Shown here piece after piece: positions 16,520-24,436 of a stretch of DNA of 54,253 bases (the stretch's first letter is position 1; each line of letters opens with the position of its first letter). This DNA is from Synergistaceae bacterium (GTDB lineage Bacteria > Synergistota > Synergistia > Synergistales > Aminobacteriaceae), in NCBI GenBank assembly GCA_017448795.1, contig JAFSKV010000065.1, forward strand, positions 1-54,253, in the 5' to 3' direction. The notes beneath the pieces were generated by a model. That model did not search any database. It worked only from the letters and a program-made list of their open reading frames with translations, and was not told where the DNA came from. Position numbers and translations under genes: made by a program.

Positions 16520-17326
16520 ATGCGAAGACTTCAATACAGCTATCACATGAGCTTGGACTTTGAGCGGCCGGCGTGGGAGCACAGCTTCAAGCTGAGGTGC
16601 TTTCCTTCCAGCGACGGCAGGCAGAAGATTTCCGGCGAACACATAAAGATTTCCCCCGTCCACTTCAGCAGCTCGGAGCGCGACTCTTTCGGGAATATGT
16701 GCATTTACGGGACGGCTAAACAGGTTCACACTCATTTTTCGGTTGACGTTGGCGGGATTGCTGAGACTGACATTCACGGGGTAATCCCGGCTGAGTCCCA
16801 CAAGGCCGCAATCTTCAAGTACGAGACTCCTTTGACCAAAGCAGGAGTGAACATCAGGGAATTTCACAGGAGTCTTGAGCCCCGCGGATGGATGGGGGAA
16901 TTTGAGCGGGCTGTGTACGTTATGGGGATGCTGTGTGATGATTTCTCGTACGTGTCGGGGTCAACAGGAATCGCAACGACAGCGGAGGAAGCCTTCACGA
17001 TGAGGCGGGGGGTGTGTCAGGATTACGCGCAAATATTGCTGGCGCTGTGCAGGCTTGAGCGGATACCGTGCAGGTACGTTGCCGGGATGATTCCGGGAGA
17101 GGGTGCGACTCATGCGTGGACGGAGATTTTTGACGGGGGGACATGGCGCGGGGTTGACCCGACTCACAACAGGGCTTGCGATGATACGTACATCAAGATT
17201 TCTGCCGGACGGGATGCTGGGGACTGCGCGATAAATCAGGGTGTCTTTTACGGGGGAGGAAGGCAGACTCAGACGGTGAGGGTAGTTGTGAGTGAGGTGC
17301 AACCCGGAAAAAACAGCAGGCCGTGA
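16520..17326 (+). CDS. Transglutaminase-like cysteine peptidase family protein
   Basis: This 268-residue protein has an N-terminal beta domain followed by a transglutaminase-like core. The catalytic triad is visible: Cys in RRGVCQDYAQ near residue 170, His in GATHAWTEI near 200, and Asp in GVDPTHN near 215. In this gene neighbourhood the enzyme may cut or transfer the product of the ATP-grasp ligase. It starts two bases after the alpha-E gene. Its last bases overlap the terminator of the convergent minus-strand gene. Confidence 0.87.
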   Translation: MRRLQYSYHMSLDFERPAWEHSFKLRCFPSSDGRQKISGEHIKISPVHFSSSERDSFGNMCIYGTAKQVHTHFSVDVGGIAETDIHGVIPAESHKAAIFKYETPLTKAGVNIREFHRSLEPRGWMGEFERAVYVMGMLCDDFSYVSGSTGIATTAEEAFTMRRGVCQDYAQILLALCRLERIPCRYVAGMIPGEGATHAWTEIFDGGTWRGVDPTHNRACDDTYIKISAGRDAGDCAINQGVFYGGGRQTQTVRVVVSEVQPGKNSRP

Positions 17327-17345
17327 GTCTCCTAATGACCTGCCG
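17308..17345 (-). terminator. Terminator of the surface-protein operon
   Basis: Read on the minus strand, GGCAGG pairs with CCTGCT around an 18-base loop and is followed by six T. It sits between the convergent transglutaminase and leucine-rich protein genes and overlaps the 3' end of the former. Confidence 0.6.
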
Positions 17346-17351
17346 TGAAAA

Positions 17352-19025
17352 TTACTCCCGTTTCCTCCTGAACATCGCTATCACAATTCCTATCGTGAAC
17401 AGCGACAGCGCAAATTCCGTGTTGCAGCCTCCGTGAGAGCCAACGCCCTGAATTTCACTCTCCGCCGCGAAAACAGTAACATCCATCAGCACATCCCCGA
17501 AACCAGTAACGTAGTCATACGCTATCTTCTCAGGAACGCCGCCGAATGTCGCAGTACCGGTGTCAGGGTCATATTCCGCCGTAATCTCATTGCCGTCAGC
17601 GTCCCACGCCTTGAAGTTGGTGATGTTCTCAGTGCCTGAGTCAGCCTCACCGTCAGCCGCCGCAAGAATCCCCGCGAATTGTTCCGTGAAGCTGAACACC
17701 CGTCCGATCCGCCAGCCCGTGATTCTCTGGTTGTAGCAGATGAGCTCGTCAAGCCGCCCGAACATATACGCGTCCAGCATGTGAAGGCTGTTGTTGTGGC
17801 AGTCCAAGACGTTCAGCGACTCACAGCCCGAAAGTTTCAGCTCAACTAGCCAGCAGTCCGAGCAGTCGAGTATCTCAAGCCTTGTGCAGTTCTCAGCGTC
17901 AAGCCTCGTTATCGGCGTGCTGCTTACGTCAAGAGTCCTCAAAGCCTCACAGCCTGCGACGTTCACCTCTTCAAGATTCTCACAGCCCGAAGCGTCAACC
18001 GTCTCAACATTGCTCCCAGTCAGCGTCAGAGTCCGCAAGGCGGTGTTGCCCGAAATGTCCACGCTCTTGACGGCCGAATTGTCCCGAAGGTCAACAGTCT
18101 CAAGGCTCACAGCTTCTTTCAAGTCGAGACGCTCAAGGTTCGTGAACTCCTCAAGCCCGGCTAGGTCCGTAACGTTCGAGTTCACCTTCAGCGTCCTCAC
18201 TGCGGCCTTCTGCTCTGGTGTCATGTTCCGCGCAATGTCCGCAAGGCTGATTTTCCCTGTCCCGGAATTGGGCGGCTCTTCGTCCTTAGTCTCGACATAT
18301 TCCGGCGGCTTGGGCACAACGTCCGGCGATATGTCCGGCGACTCAGGCACAACGTCCGGCGACTTAGGCACAACATCGGGCGACTTAGGCACAATCTCAG
18401 CGGATATAGTTACGTCCTTGCTCCCGGTCGCGAGCATCACAGGCGTATCACCCGAAACGTAAACCAGTGCCGTGAATCTCAATGCCGCATAGTCAGACTC
18501 ACCCGGAGTCCCTGAAAGCGCAAACTCGTAGTGATGCCTCGTCGTCCCGGCAGTAAGAGCGTCAGCACTCAGCAGCTCGCCCGAAGCATACAGCCATCCG
18601 GGAAGCCCCTCAATTCCGAGCGTGTACGTGTACTCGTCATACCTGCCGTCATAGAGCGACAGTGTTACGTCAACGCTGAAAGTCTCCGCGAAAGTCTCAC
18701 CTGATTTCACCGTGAAGTCATCCGAACGCGCCGTTATCGTTACGTCCGCTGACATGAGAAGCCCGCCGTGAATGTTCCTGTACTCCGTCTCAGTCTCAGT
18801 CGCGCTCCGGCCATGTGAGTCCGTGAATGTACGCGTCTCAGTGCTTGAGCCTGTGAAGACTCCGCGCCCGTCAAGGAGATCCGCGCTGACCTCGTGAGTG
18901 AGTTCGTCCGCGTGAGTCTCAGTGATGGTGAGTGTGAGCTTAGTCCTCATTGCCGCGTCAGCAGGAAGCCCCGCAAACGCAGCAAGACATGCGAGGATTG
19001 TTGCCGCAAGTATATTCTTCCTCAT
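17352..19025 (-). CDS. Secreted leucine-rich surface protein with a Synergist-CTERM-like tail
   Basis: This 557-residue protein has a signal peptide (MRKNILAATILACLAAFAG), a beta-rich N-terminal part, a proline-rich linker near residues 220-255 built on VVPKSPD repeats, and about ten irregular leucine-rich repeats (NLERLDL, ALRTLTL, NLEEVNV, LEILDCS, LNVLDCHNN). It ends with GSHGGCNTEF, a hydrophobic segment and FRRKRE. This layout resembles the Synergist-CTERM sorting domain, which anchors surface proteins in Synergistota. The ATG at 19025 has GGGAGG nine bases upstream. Likely a cell-surface protein of unknown ligand, last gene of the minus-strand operon. Confidence 0.75.
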   Translation of the reverse strand: MRKNILAATILACLAAFAGLPADAAMRTKLTLTITETHADELTHEVSADLLDGRGVFTGSSTETRTFTDSHGRSATETETEYRNIHGGLLMSADVTITARSDDFTVKSGETFAETFSVDVTLSLYDGRYDEYTYTLGIEGLPGWLYASGELLSADALTAGTTRHHYEFALSGTPGESDYAALRFTALVYVSGDTPVMLATGSKDVTISAEIVPKSPDVVPKSPDVVPESPDISPDVVPKPPEYVETKDEEPPNSGTGKISLADIARNMTPEQKAAVRTLKVNSNVTDLAGLEEFTNLERLDLKEAVSLETVDLRDNSAVKSVDISGNTALRTLTLTGSNVETVDASGCENLEEVNVAGCEALRTLDVSSTPITRLDAENCTRLEILDCSDCWLVELKLSGCESLNVLDCHNNSLHMLDAYMFGRLDELICYNQRITGWRIGRVFSFTEQFAGILAAADGEADSGTENITNFKAWDADGNEITAEYDPDTGTATFGGVPEKIAYDYVTGFGDVLMDVTVFAAESEIQGVGSHGGCNTEFALSLFTIGIVIAMFRRKRE

Positions 19026-19091
19026 TGTATTCATCCCTCCCTTCTTCCTCTGGATTTTGGGTTCCCTTTGCCGCGCGTGGCGGACTGTCGA

Positions 19092-19463
19092 TTACTCGGC
19101 CTCAATCGTTACCCTTATCTCCGCGCCGTTGAGCCTTGATCCGTCATGAACTGAATAGCACTCGTACTTCATGAGGGCGTTGCTGTACCTCCCTTTTGGG
19201 ATTGCCCGTTCAAGGTCGATTCTGAGGAAGACCTCGCCCGGGTTGAGAACGTCATCTGCTGTCCATATCTCCGTGCCGTCCTCAAGGCAGATGCTCATAC
19301 GGAATGAGCATTCATTCTCTGAGGGGTTGCGGAAGAATACATCCTGCGTGATTTCTCCGGCCTTGAAGTGAATCACATCGTAGCCGGGAATGAGGATATT
19401 TCCGCAGAGTGCGGGGCTTGCGGCGAGAATCAGGGTGAACGTGAGCAGAGCTGTCTTCATCAT
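19092..19463 (-). CDS. Small secreted protein, unknown function
   Basis: This 123-residue protein has a signal peptide (MMKTALLTFTLILAASPALCG) and a compact beta-rich domain. The features NPSENECSFRMSICLEDGTEIW, LNPGEVFLRIDLERAIPKGRY and LNGAEIRVTIEAE recall small secreted proteins that sit beside surface or pilin-like proteins in gut bacteria. I do not recognise a named family. It lies between the leucine-rich protein and the interrupted surface paralogues on the same strand, six bases after the latter's stop, so it is probably part of the same operon. Confidence 0.65.
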   Translation of the reverse strand: MMKTALLTFTLILAASPALCGNILIPGYDVIHFKAGEITQDVFFRNPSENECSFRMSICLEDGTEIWTADDVLNPGEVFLRIDLERAIPKGRYSNALMKYECYSVHDGSRLNGAEIRVTIEAE

Positions 19464-19469
19464 GACGCG

Positions 19470-20314
19470 CTACTCTTGCTGTGTAAGCGTGCTGGTTATG
19501 TCCGTGCCGTTGACTGAGACGCTGTCGAGAGCAATATACGTTTCCACAAGGTTAGCTTCATTATTTATCGTGTAGGTGTTAGCATTCACGTTGAAGGTGT
19601 ACGAGAACTGAGGGTAGAACATCTGGTCCGACTCCTGAATGTAACCAAACGTTACGACAAGATTACCGGAGGTTGCCGTTGCTTGACCTGCTTGATCTTC
19701 TACATCGCTGGTCTGTGTGAATGTGCCGTTGTCATTCCTGAAGCTGACCTCATCACCGCCGGAGCATGAGACCGTTAGAGTTGCGCCGTTCGTGAGTACG
19801 TCTGCCAGTGTTACCGCGCCTGCGTTCTGAACCGCAACCGTGTACGTGATTTAGTCCGTGTAATCCCCAGCAGGAAGGCTCTGGCTGGTCCAGTTCGTAA
19901 CGTCGACTCCGATAGTCTTGCTTGTTCCGCCGGACGCGTTGACCTCAGAGGCCGTGAACTCGTACGCTGTCGCTGCTGCCGTGTCAGTGCTTGCCGCCTT
20001 GATGGTATAGGGCACTGAGCTGCTGCCGTAGACGAGCATGGAGTCGTTGCTTGTGGTGAGCGAGACAACGAGCTTCTTGGCCACGTCAAACGATGTAGTC
20101 ATGTCCGCGCTTCGTGTTACCGTGATTTTGCCGAGATCGTTCCAGCCCGGAGCAGTTATCGCGAAGTCTGCCGGGATTGTGAGGATATATCCCTCGTCGT
20201 ATGTCGGGCCCGCCGCCTTTATCGTGAGCGTTTGTAGTCCGCCTGCGCTGAGGCCGCCGCAATGAGGAGCGTTGCCAGAGCGAGAAGCAGTGCTGATGCT
20301 TTCCTGATACTCAT
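19470..20314 (-). pseudogene. Secreted surface protein paralogue A, frameshifted and with an internal stop
   Basis: A signal peptide begins at 20314 (MSIRKASALLLALATLLIAAAS). After AQADYK the frame ends, and the matching sequence TLTIKAAGPTYDEGY continues in the next frame. One extra A in the AAA run complementary to 20231-20233 would join them. Further on, an in-frame TAA (19851-19853) interrupts GDYTD|ITYTVAVQNA, a stretch that in related secreted domains reads through. The frame then runs to a TAG at 19470-19472. The N-terminal domain is clearly homologous to paralogue B upstream. Two lesions argue for a decayed gene, unless both are sequence errors. Confidence 0.7.
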
Positions 20315-20411
20315 ACTGTGAGTCTCCTTTGTGATTATGATTGTGATTGACGAATGCGGGCAGATTCTCCGCACGTGAAATTGCGCGTTTTCCTTTTGCG
20401 GGGAAAACGTC

Positions 20412-20425
20412 ATGTGAAGCCGAAG
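20412..20425 (-). repeat. Leader motif shared by paralogues A and B, copy A
   Basis: On the minus strand this reads CTTCGGCTTCACAT, about 100 bases before the ATG of paralogue A. The leader of paralogue B has CTTCCGGCTTCACAT at 21629-21643. Both leaders also share CCTTCA upstream and AAAGGAGA at the ribosome site. The duplication therefore included the 5' untranslated region. Confidence 0.5.
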
Positions 20426-20519
20426 ATGTCGGTTGACTGAAGGCATATGTTAAACGTCAGCTTGAGGTCGGCTCGTAACGAAGCCGTGTACACTTGATTC
20501 ATGATGCTGTGTTGCCGGG

Positions 20520-21575
20520 CTAGTAGGCCAGCCAGAAAGCGGGGCGAACATCGTTTCTGTCGTCGTCAACACTGAAGCCATCGTCATGAACAGAGCCCTC
20601 ATCATCGACAGCTGCGAGATCATTATAAGAGCCAGGCGACCGAAGCCACCAATACGAGGCCTCACCGTCAATTTGACATATGCGGGCGTTGTTGTCGGCA
20701 AAGTAGGCTGTATTATTTGCGTCCGTTGCACTCAACAGGAACACCATATCGCTCCCTGAACTGTTGATGATGGTTGAGCTGTCCGAGTTGTCGCCGTCAG
20801 AAATCGATACCTTCAGCATCTTGGCTTTCTCCTCGTCCGTGAAGCTGGCAATGAATGTGCCGTTGAGCCAAGTTTTGACATCGCTTGTTGACCAGTTGTT
20901 GCTTTCGCCTGCGTACTGATAAGCCATTGACGCAACAGCATCTTCCGTAACGAGCAGGGCACGCTTGTTGTCCTAGTCAACCGCAAGGACTCTCCACGTG
21001 AGAGCAGCATTGTTGTACGTCCCGAATGTCCATGTTCCGCCTACTGTGGGAGCTGATACCGCATTCTCGACCGCAACGTTGTAGATGATGTCGTCCACAT
21101 AGTCCCCCGCCGAAAGGTTCAAGCCGCTGTAGTCCGTAACGTTGACACCGATGGGCTTGCTCGTTCCGCCATCCTTGTTGATTTCGTCAGCAGTGAACTT
21201 GAACGTTGTTGCCTCAACCGCTGATTCGGCATTGTCGCCAGACATAACGGAGTAAGATACCGTGTCAGTAATTCCGCTTGCCATGAGCTTGAAGTCGTTT
21301 GAGCTTGTTACAGTAACGACGAGCTTCTTTGACGGGTCGAAAGCGTCACGGGAGTCAGTTGCGTGTGATGCCGTGATGACTCCGAGCGATTTCCAGCCCG
21401 AATCGGTTATCGGTGCGTCTGCCGGGACTGTGAGAACGTATGCCTCATCGTATGACGGGTTTGCGTTTGCGACTGACAGTGTGAGCTTGGTCTTGTAGGT
21501 GGCCGCCTGCGCGAGCGTTGCGCCGAAGAACATTGCGCCCACGATTAAGATTGCTGATAGTTTCTTGGGTGTCAT
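20520..21575 (-). pseudogene. Secreted surface protein paralogue B with DUF6273-like C-terminus and an in-frame TAG
   Basis: The frame starts at 21575 with a signal peptide (MTPKKLSAILIVGAMFFGAT) and a beta-rich domain like that of paralogue A. It then enters a DUF6273-like domain at TWRVLAVD. A TAG (20973-20975) stops it there. The same frame continues without any other stop as DNKRALLVTEDAV, VKTWLNGTFIASFTDEE, MVFLLSATDA, WWLRSPG and NDVRPAFWLAY to the TAG at 20520-20522. The whole would be about 350 residues. A single nonsense change, an error, or read-through are possible. The first is simplest. Confidence 0.75.
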
Positions 21576-21628
21576 GTGTGCTTCTCTCCTTTGCGTGATA
21601 GTCTGTGTGCCTCTGGAGAGAACGCGCT

Positions 21629-21643
21629 ATGTGAAGCCGGAAG
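21629..21643 (-). repeat. Leader motif shared by paralogues A and B, copy B
   Basis: On the minus strand this reads CTTCCGGCTTCACAT, about 55 bases before the ATG of paralogue B. It matches the motif before paralogue A at 20412-20425 except for one extra base. It could be part of a leader structure or a protein-binding site. Confidence 0.5.
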
Positions 21644-21688
21644 GTTGAAGGGATTTCAGGCAACAGCTAGGCCGACAGCCGATAGCCG

Positions 21689-21718
21689 ATTGTAGGCATG
21701 ATTTGTGTGATGTGTCAA
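21689..21718 (-). promoter_or_regulatory. Promoter of the surface-protein operon
   Basis: On the minus strand a perfect -35, TTGACA (21713-21718), is followed after 18 bases by TACAAT (21689-21694). The start point would be near 21682, giving a leader of about 105 bases for paralogue B and the genes behind it. I see nothing else in the remaining gap up to 21858. Confidence 0.65.
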
Positions 21719-21858
21719 GTGTGAGATTGCTGGTGCTGACTGGTACACTGTGTTATGCGCTTCATTTCCGCGTGAGATTTTGGGTGAGGATATTTTACAC
21801 CATGAGGGGCGATGTGTTGCGCTGAATTTCCGTGAGGCGAAAATACGAAGCTCCCCCG

Positions 21859-22368
21859 TCAGCCAGAGGAGCCGAAACGTATCACCCTGCTGTAGCCTTC
21901 GGGAAGATACTTGTACATGAGGACATACACTGCACTGCTGAGTCTGTTCAGGACGTGGCAAATCCTCAGCCCGTCATCATCACCGACACCGTAAGGGCAG
22001 GCCGCAGGACTGAACGCCCTGACCGCACAAAGCTCCGTCTCACGCACCAGAGTCCGCAGCACGTTCAAGCCCGCCGCAAGCCTTCCCATTTCGTGATGAG
22101 GCATGATGTGGCCGAGACCGCAGTACATGGCCGGGTTATGTGAGCGCGTGTGAAGCTCCTCAGAACCGAGTCCCCAAAGCGTGAAGTCATCCCCGAAATT
22201 TTCCCCGCAAGCCTCGCACCGTTGCAGCCGATTCACCACCGCCCGCAGTTCCTCAAGGTCAGCAATGTATTCCGCCGAGTCAGACTCTGACTGTAACAGG
22301 ATGATTCTTGCGTTGAGACTGTCGAGCCGTCCGCGAAGCTCAATGCGCGGTGAGTCCTTGTAGCTCAT
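21859..22368 (-). CDS. Cobalamin adenosyltransferase, EutT-type core
   Basis: This 169-residue protein matches the cobalamin adenosyltransferase fold found in EutT. Features are [68 protein letters not shown] and [18 protein letters not shown]. Such enzymes attach the adenosyl group of ATP to cob(I)alamin to make coenzyme B12. A CxxC (RCEACG) near residue 50 recalls the metal-binding cysteines of EutT. It is shorter than EutT (about 260 residues) and lacks its N-terminal domain. The start overlaps the argF stop by four bases, an unusual pairing. Confidence 0.78.
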   Translation of the reverse strand: MSYKDSPRIELRGRLDSLNARIILLQSESDSAEYIADLEELRAVVNRLQRCEACGENFGDDFTLWGLGSEELHTRSHNPAMYCGLGHIMPHHEMGRLAAGLNVLRTLVRETELCAVRAFSPAACPYGVGDDDGLRICHVLNRLSSAVYVLMYKYLPEGYSRVIRFGSSG

Positions 22369-23303
22369 GCCCCAAGCGTCGCGACCATCACGGCCTTGAT
22401 TGTGTGCATCCTGTTTTCTGCCTCGTCAAAAACTTTCGACCGCTCAGACTCGAAGACTTCCTCCGTAACCTCAGCCCCCTTCACCGCCGGCAGACAGTGC
22501 AGGAATATCGTGGTGTCCTTGCCCGTAGCGTTCATGATTTCCGCCGTAACCTGCCACGCGCCGAGCAGTTTATACCGTTCCTCCTTGAGCGCTTCCTCGC
22601 CCATCGACACCCACACGTCCGTATATACCGCGTCAGCTCCCTTCACCGCCTCGAACGGGTCATTGATGACTGTGATTGTTGACTGTGATGCTACAGCCCG
22701 GCATTTCGCGAGGAGTCCTGCGTCAGGCTCTAACTCTTTTGGTGTGCTGATGACGTAGTTGATGCCCATTTTCGCGCACCCTATCATGAGGGCGTTGCTC
22801 ATGTTGTTGCGTCCGTCTCCGAGATACGCGAGCGTGAGTCCCCTGAGTGAGCCGAAATTCTCGCGGAGTGTCAGGAAGTCTGCGAGGACTTGAGTCGGGT
22901 GGTCTGTGTCAGTGAGTCCGTTCCAGACCGGGACACCTGAATATTTCGCGAGGTCTTCTACGGTTGACTGCTTGAAGCCGCGGAACTCTATTCCGTCAAA
23001 CATCCGGCCTAATACGCGGGCGGTGTCTTTCACGTCTTCCTTTGCGCCGAGCTGTATGTCATTCTTGTTGAGGTATTCGGGGAACGCTCCTTCATCATTG
23101 CACGCTACTGTGAATGCGCATCTTGTTCGTGTGGATGACTTCTCGAAGATGAGCGCGATATTCTTTCCTGCGAGTGCTGACCCGCGGATGCCTGCACGTT
23201 TTTTTGCCTTGAGGTCGGCTGACAATGTGAGGAGATAATCTATTTCGCTTGGGGAAAAGTCCATGAGAGTCAGAAAGCTCCTGCCCCTGAGATTTACTGC
23301 CAT
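22365..23303 (-). CDS. argF: Ornithine carbamoyltransferase
   Basis: This 312-residue enzyme makes citrulline from ornithine and carbamoyl phosphate, or runs in reverse in the arginine deiminase pathway. The carbamoyl-phosphate motif SSTRTRCAF lies near residue 55, followed by [39 protein letters not shown] and the catalytic HCLPAVKG near residue 270. The ATG at 23303 has AAGGAGG eight bases upstream. The arc genes are not in this window, so the direction of use is unclear. Confidence 0.95.
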   Translation of the reverse strand: MAVNLRGRSFLTLMDFSPSEIDYLLTLSADLKAKKRAGIRGSALAGKNIALIFEKSSTRTRCAFTVACNDEGAFPEYLNKNDIQLGAKEDVKDTARVLGRMFDGIEFRGFKQSTVEDLAKYSGVPVWNGLTDTDHPTQVLADFLTLRENFGSLRGLTLAYLGDGRNNMSNALMIGCAKMGINYVISTPKELEPDAGLLAKCRAVASQSTITVINDPFEAVKGADAVYTDVWVSMGEEALKEERYKLLGAWQVTAEIMNATGKDTTIFLHCLPAVKGAEVTEEVFESERSKVFDEAENRMHTIKAVMVATLGA

Positions 23304-23334
23304 GATGTGGCCTCCTTGTGTGGGAATTTCCGCG

Positions 23335-23343
23335 ATTATATCA
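23335..23343 (-). promoter_or_regulatory. argF extended -10 promoter candidate
   Basis: On the minus strand TGATATAAT forms an extended -10 (TATAAT at 23335-23340). It lies about 32 bases upstream of the argF ATG. It overlaps a possible plus-strand extended -10, TGCTAAACT (23347-23355), for the divergent acyltransferase gene. Confidence 0.5.
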
Positions 23344-23408
23344 CCGTGCTAAACTATGAAGAAATCCATGAAAGGAGTCTTGACAATGCCGGAAAAATCT
23401 GCGTACAA

Positions 23409-24380
23409 TTGCTCACAGCTCACAGCTCACCCCGTATTGTCTCCCTCGACACAGCAAAAGGCATCGCCATCATCCTCGTAGTAATCGGCCATGAATTACA
23501 GCATCGTTACGGAACGGACGGACTGCCCTTCAGGCTGATATACTCGTTCCACATGCCGCTATTCATGTTCCTGTCAGGCATGGTGTTTTCCCTCAAGCTC
23601 CGAAATTTCCCCTCACAAAGTCTCAAGCCATCACGCGAAATCCTCAAGTCAGCGCGCGGACTCCTGATACCGTTCGTGTGCTGGACTCTGGTTGCAGCCC
23701 TCATCAGGCACAGGGATAACATGGCCGGGTACTTCCTGAGAGTCGCGGAGTCCCCTGACCGCTCATTGTGGTTCCTGCTTGTGCTGTTCTGGTGCCGGGC
23801 ATTCTTCGTTCTGGTTCACCGGGTGTGCGCAAGGGCATTCAGGAATCTCACGGCCATGAAGCTGGCTGCCGTGATGGCTGTGATGTTCGTGCTGATGAGA
23901 CTACTTGCACCGGGGAACTTCATGGGGGCGGGGCTGTTCAGGGCGCATTTCCCGTATTTCGCGCTGGGTGTGTTCGCGTGGCAGTACAGGGTGAGGCTGT
24001 CAGGGTTTCTTGCTGACCTTCCCGCCGTCCTAGCGATGATTGCGCTGTTCGCCGTGATTGCCCCGTGCTGGCATCTCACAGAGCCTAATCCTTTCTCGCT
24101 GGCTCATGGCCGGGTTCTCTTCTTGATAGTGAGGAGGTTGTCGCCAATTCCGGGAATATTCCTGACGTTGTCGCTGACGAGATTCCTGGCAAGATGCGCC
24201 ACTCACGCTGCAGTGAACGCGCTGTGCATGACTGGGACGATGACGCTCGGAATATACGCCCTTCATCCGTACTTCTTGGGGATGTTCCCGCCCGTCATAG
24301 CCCCGCTGTGCGTGAGCGTGCTGCTGACTGTGGTTATAGGGAGGATACCTGTGATGAGAGTCCTTCTTCTGGGGAAATGA
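23409..24380 (+). CDS. Membrane acyltransferase (acyltransferase 3 family), 5' end out of frame with its best start
   Basis: This is a multi-spanning membrane protein of about 320 residues, probably an O-acetyltransferase for surface polysaccharide. The family signature is IVSLDTAKGIAIILVVIGHELQ near the N-terminus (catalytic-type His in IGH), then FHMPLFMFLSGMVF and about ten hydrophobic segments. The best start is the ATG at 23386, with AAAGGAG (23371-23377) eight bases ahead, but its frame ends at a TAG about 30 codons later. The body frame has only a TTG at 23409 without a ribosome site. A 7-base tandem repeat lies between them. One more repeat unit would join the ATG to the body. Confidence 0.75.
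   Translation: MLTAHSSPRIVSLDTAKGIAIILVVIGHELQHRYGTDGLPFRLIYSFHMPLFMFLSGMVFSLKLRNFPSQSLKPSREILKSARGLLIPFVCWTLVAALIRHRDNMAGYFLRVAESPDRSLWFLLVLFWCRAFFVLVHRVCARAFRNLTAMKLAAVMAVMFVLMRLLAPGNFMGAGLFRAHFPYFALGVFAWQYRVRLSGFLADLPAVLAMIALFAVIAPCWHLTEPNPFSLAHGRVLFLIVRRLSPIPGIFLTLSLTRFLARCATHAAVNALCMTGTMTLGIYALHPYFLGMFPPVIAPLCVSVLLTVVIGRIPVMRVLLLGK
23411..23430 (+). repeat. Heptanucleotide tandem repeat GCTCACA x 2.9
   Basis: GCTCACA is repeated twice and followed by GCTCAC, at the very start of the acyltransferase gene. Because seven is not a multiple of three, each unit gained or lost changes the reading frame. An increase by one unit would put the ATG at 23386 in frame with the enzyme body. Confidence 0.8.
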
Positions 24381-24436
24381 CCGCCCGCCGTGCTACACTG
24401 TAACAATCCCAACACACAAGGAGGCAATATCCCCCG

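Noticed and set aside
20973-20975. TAG as pyrrolysine or another recoded amino acid
   Set aside because: The neighbouring paralogue is interrupted by TAA instead, many genes here end in TAG, and no insertion element is seen. A nonsense change is simpler.
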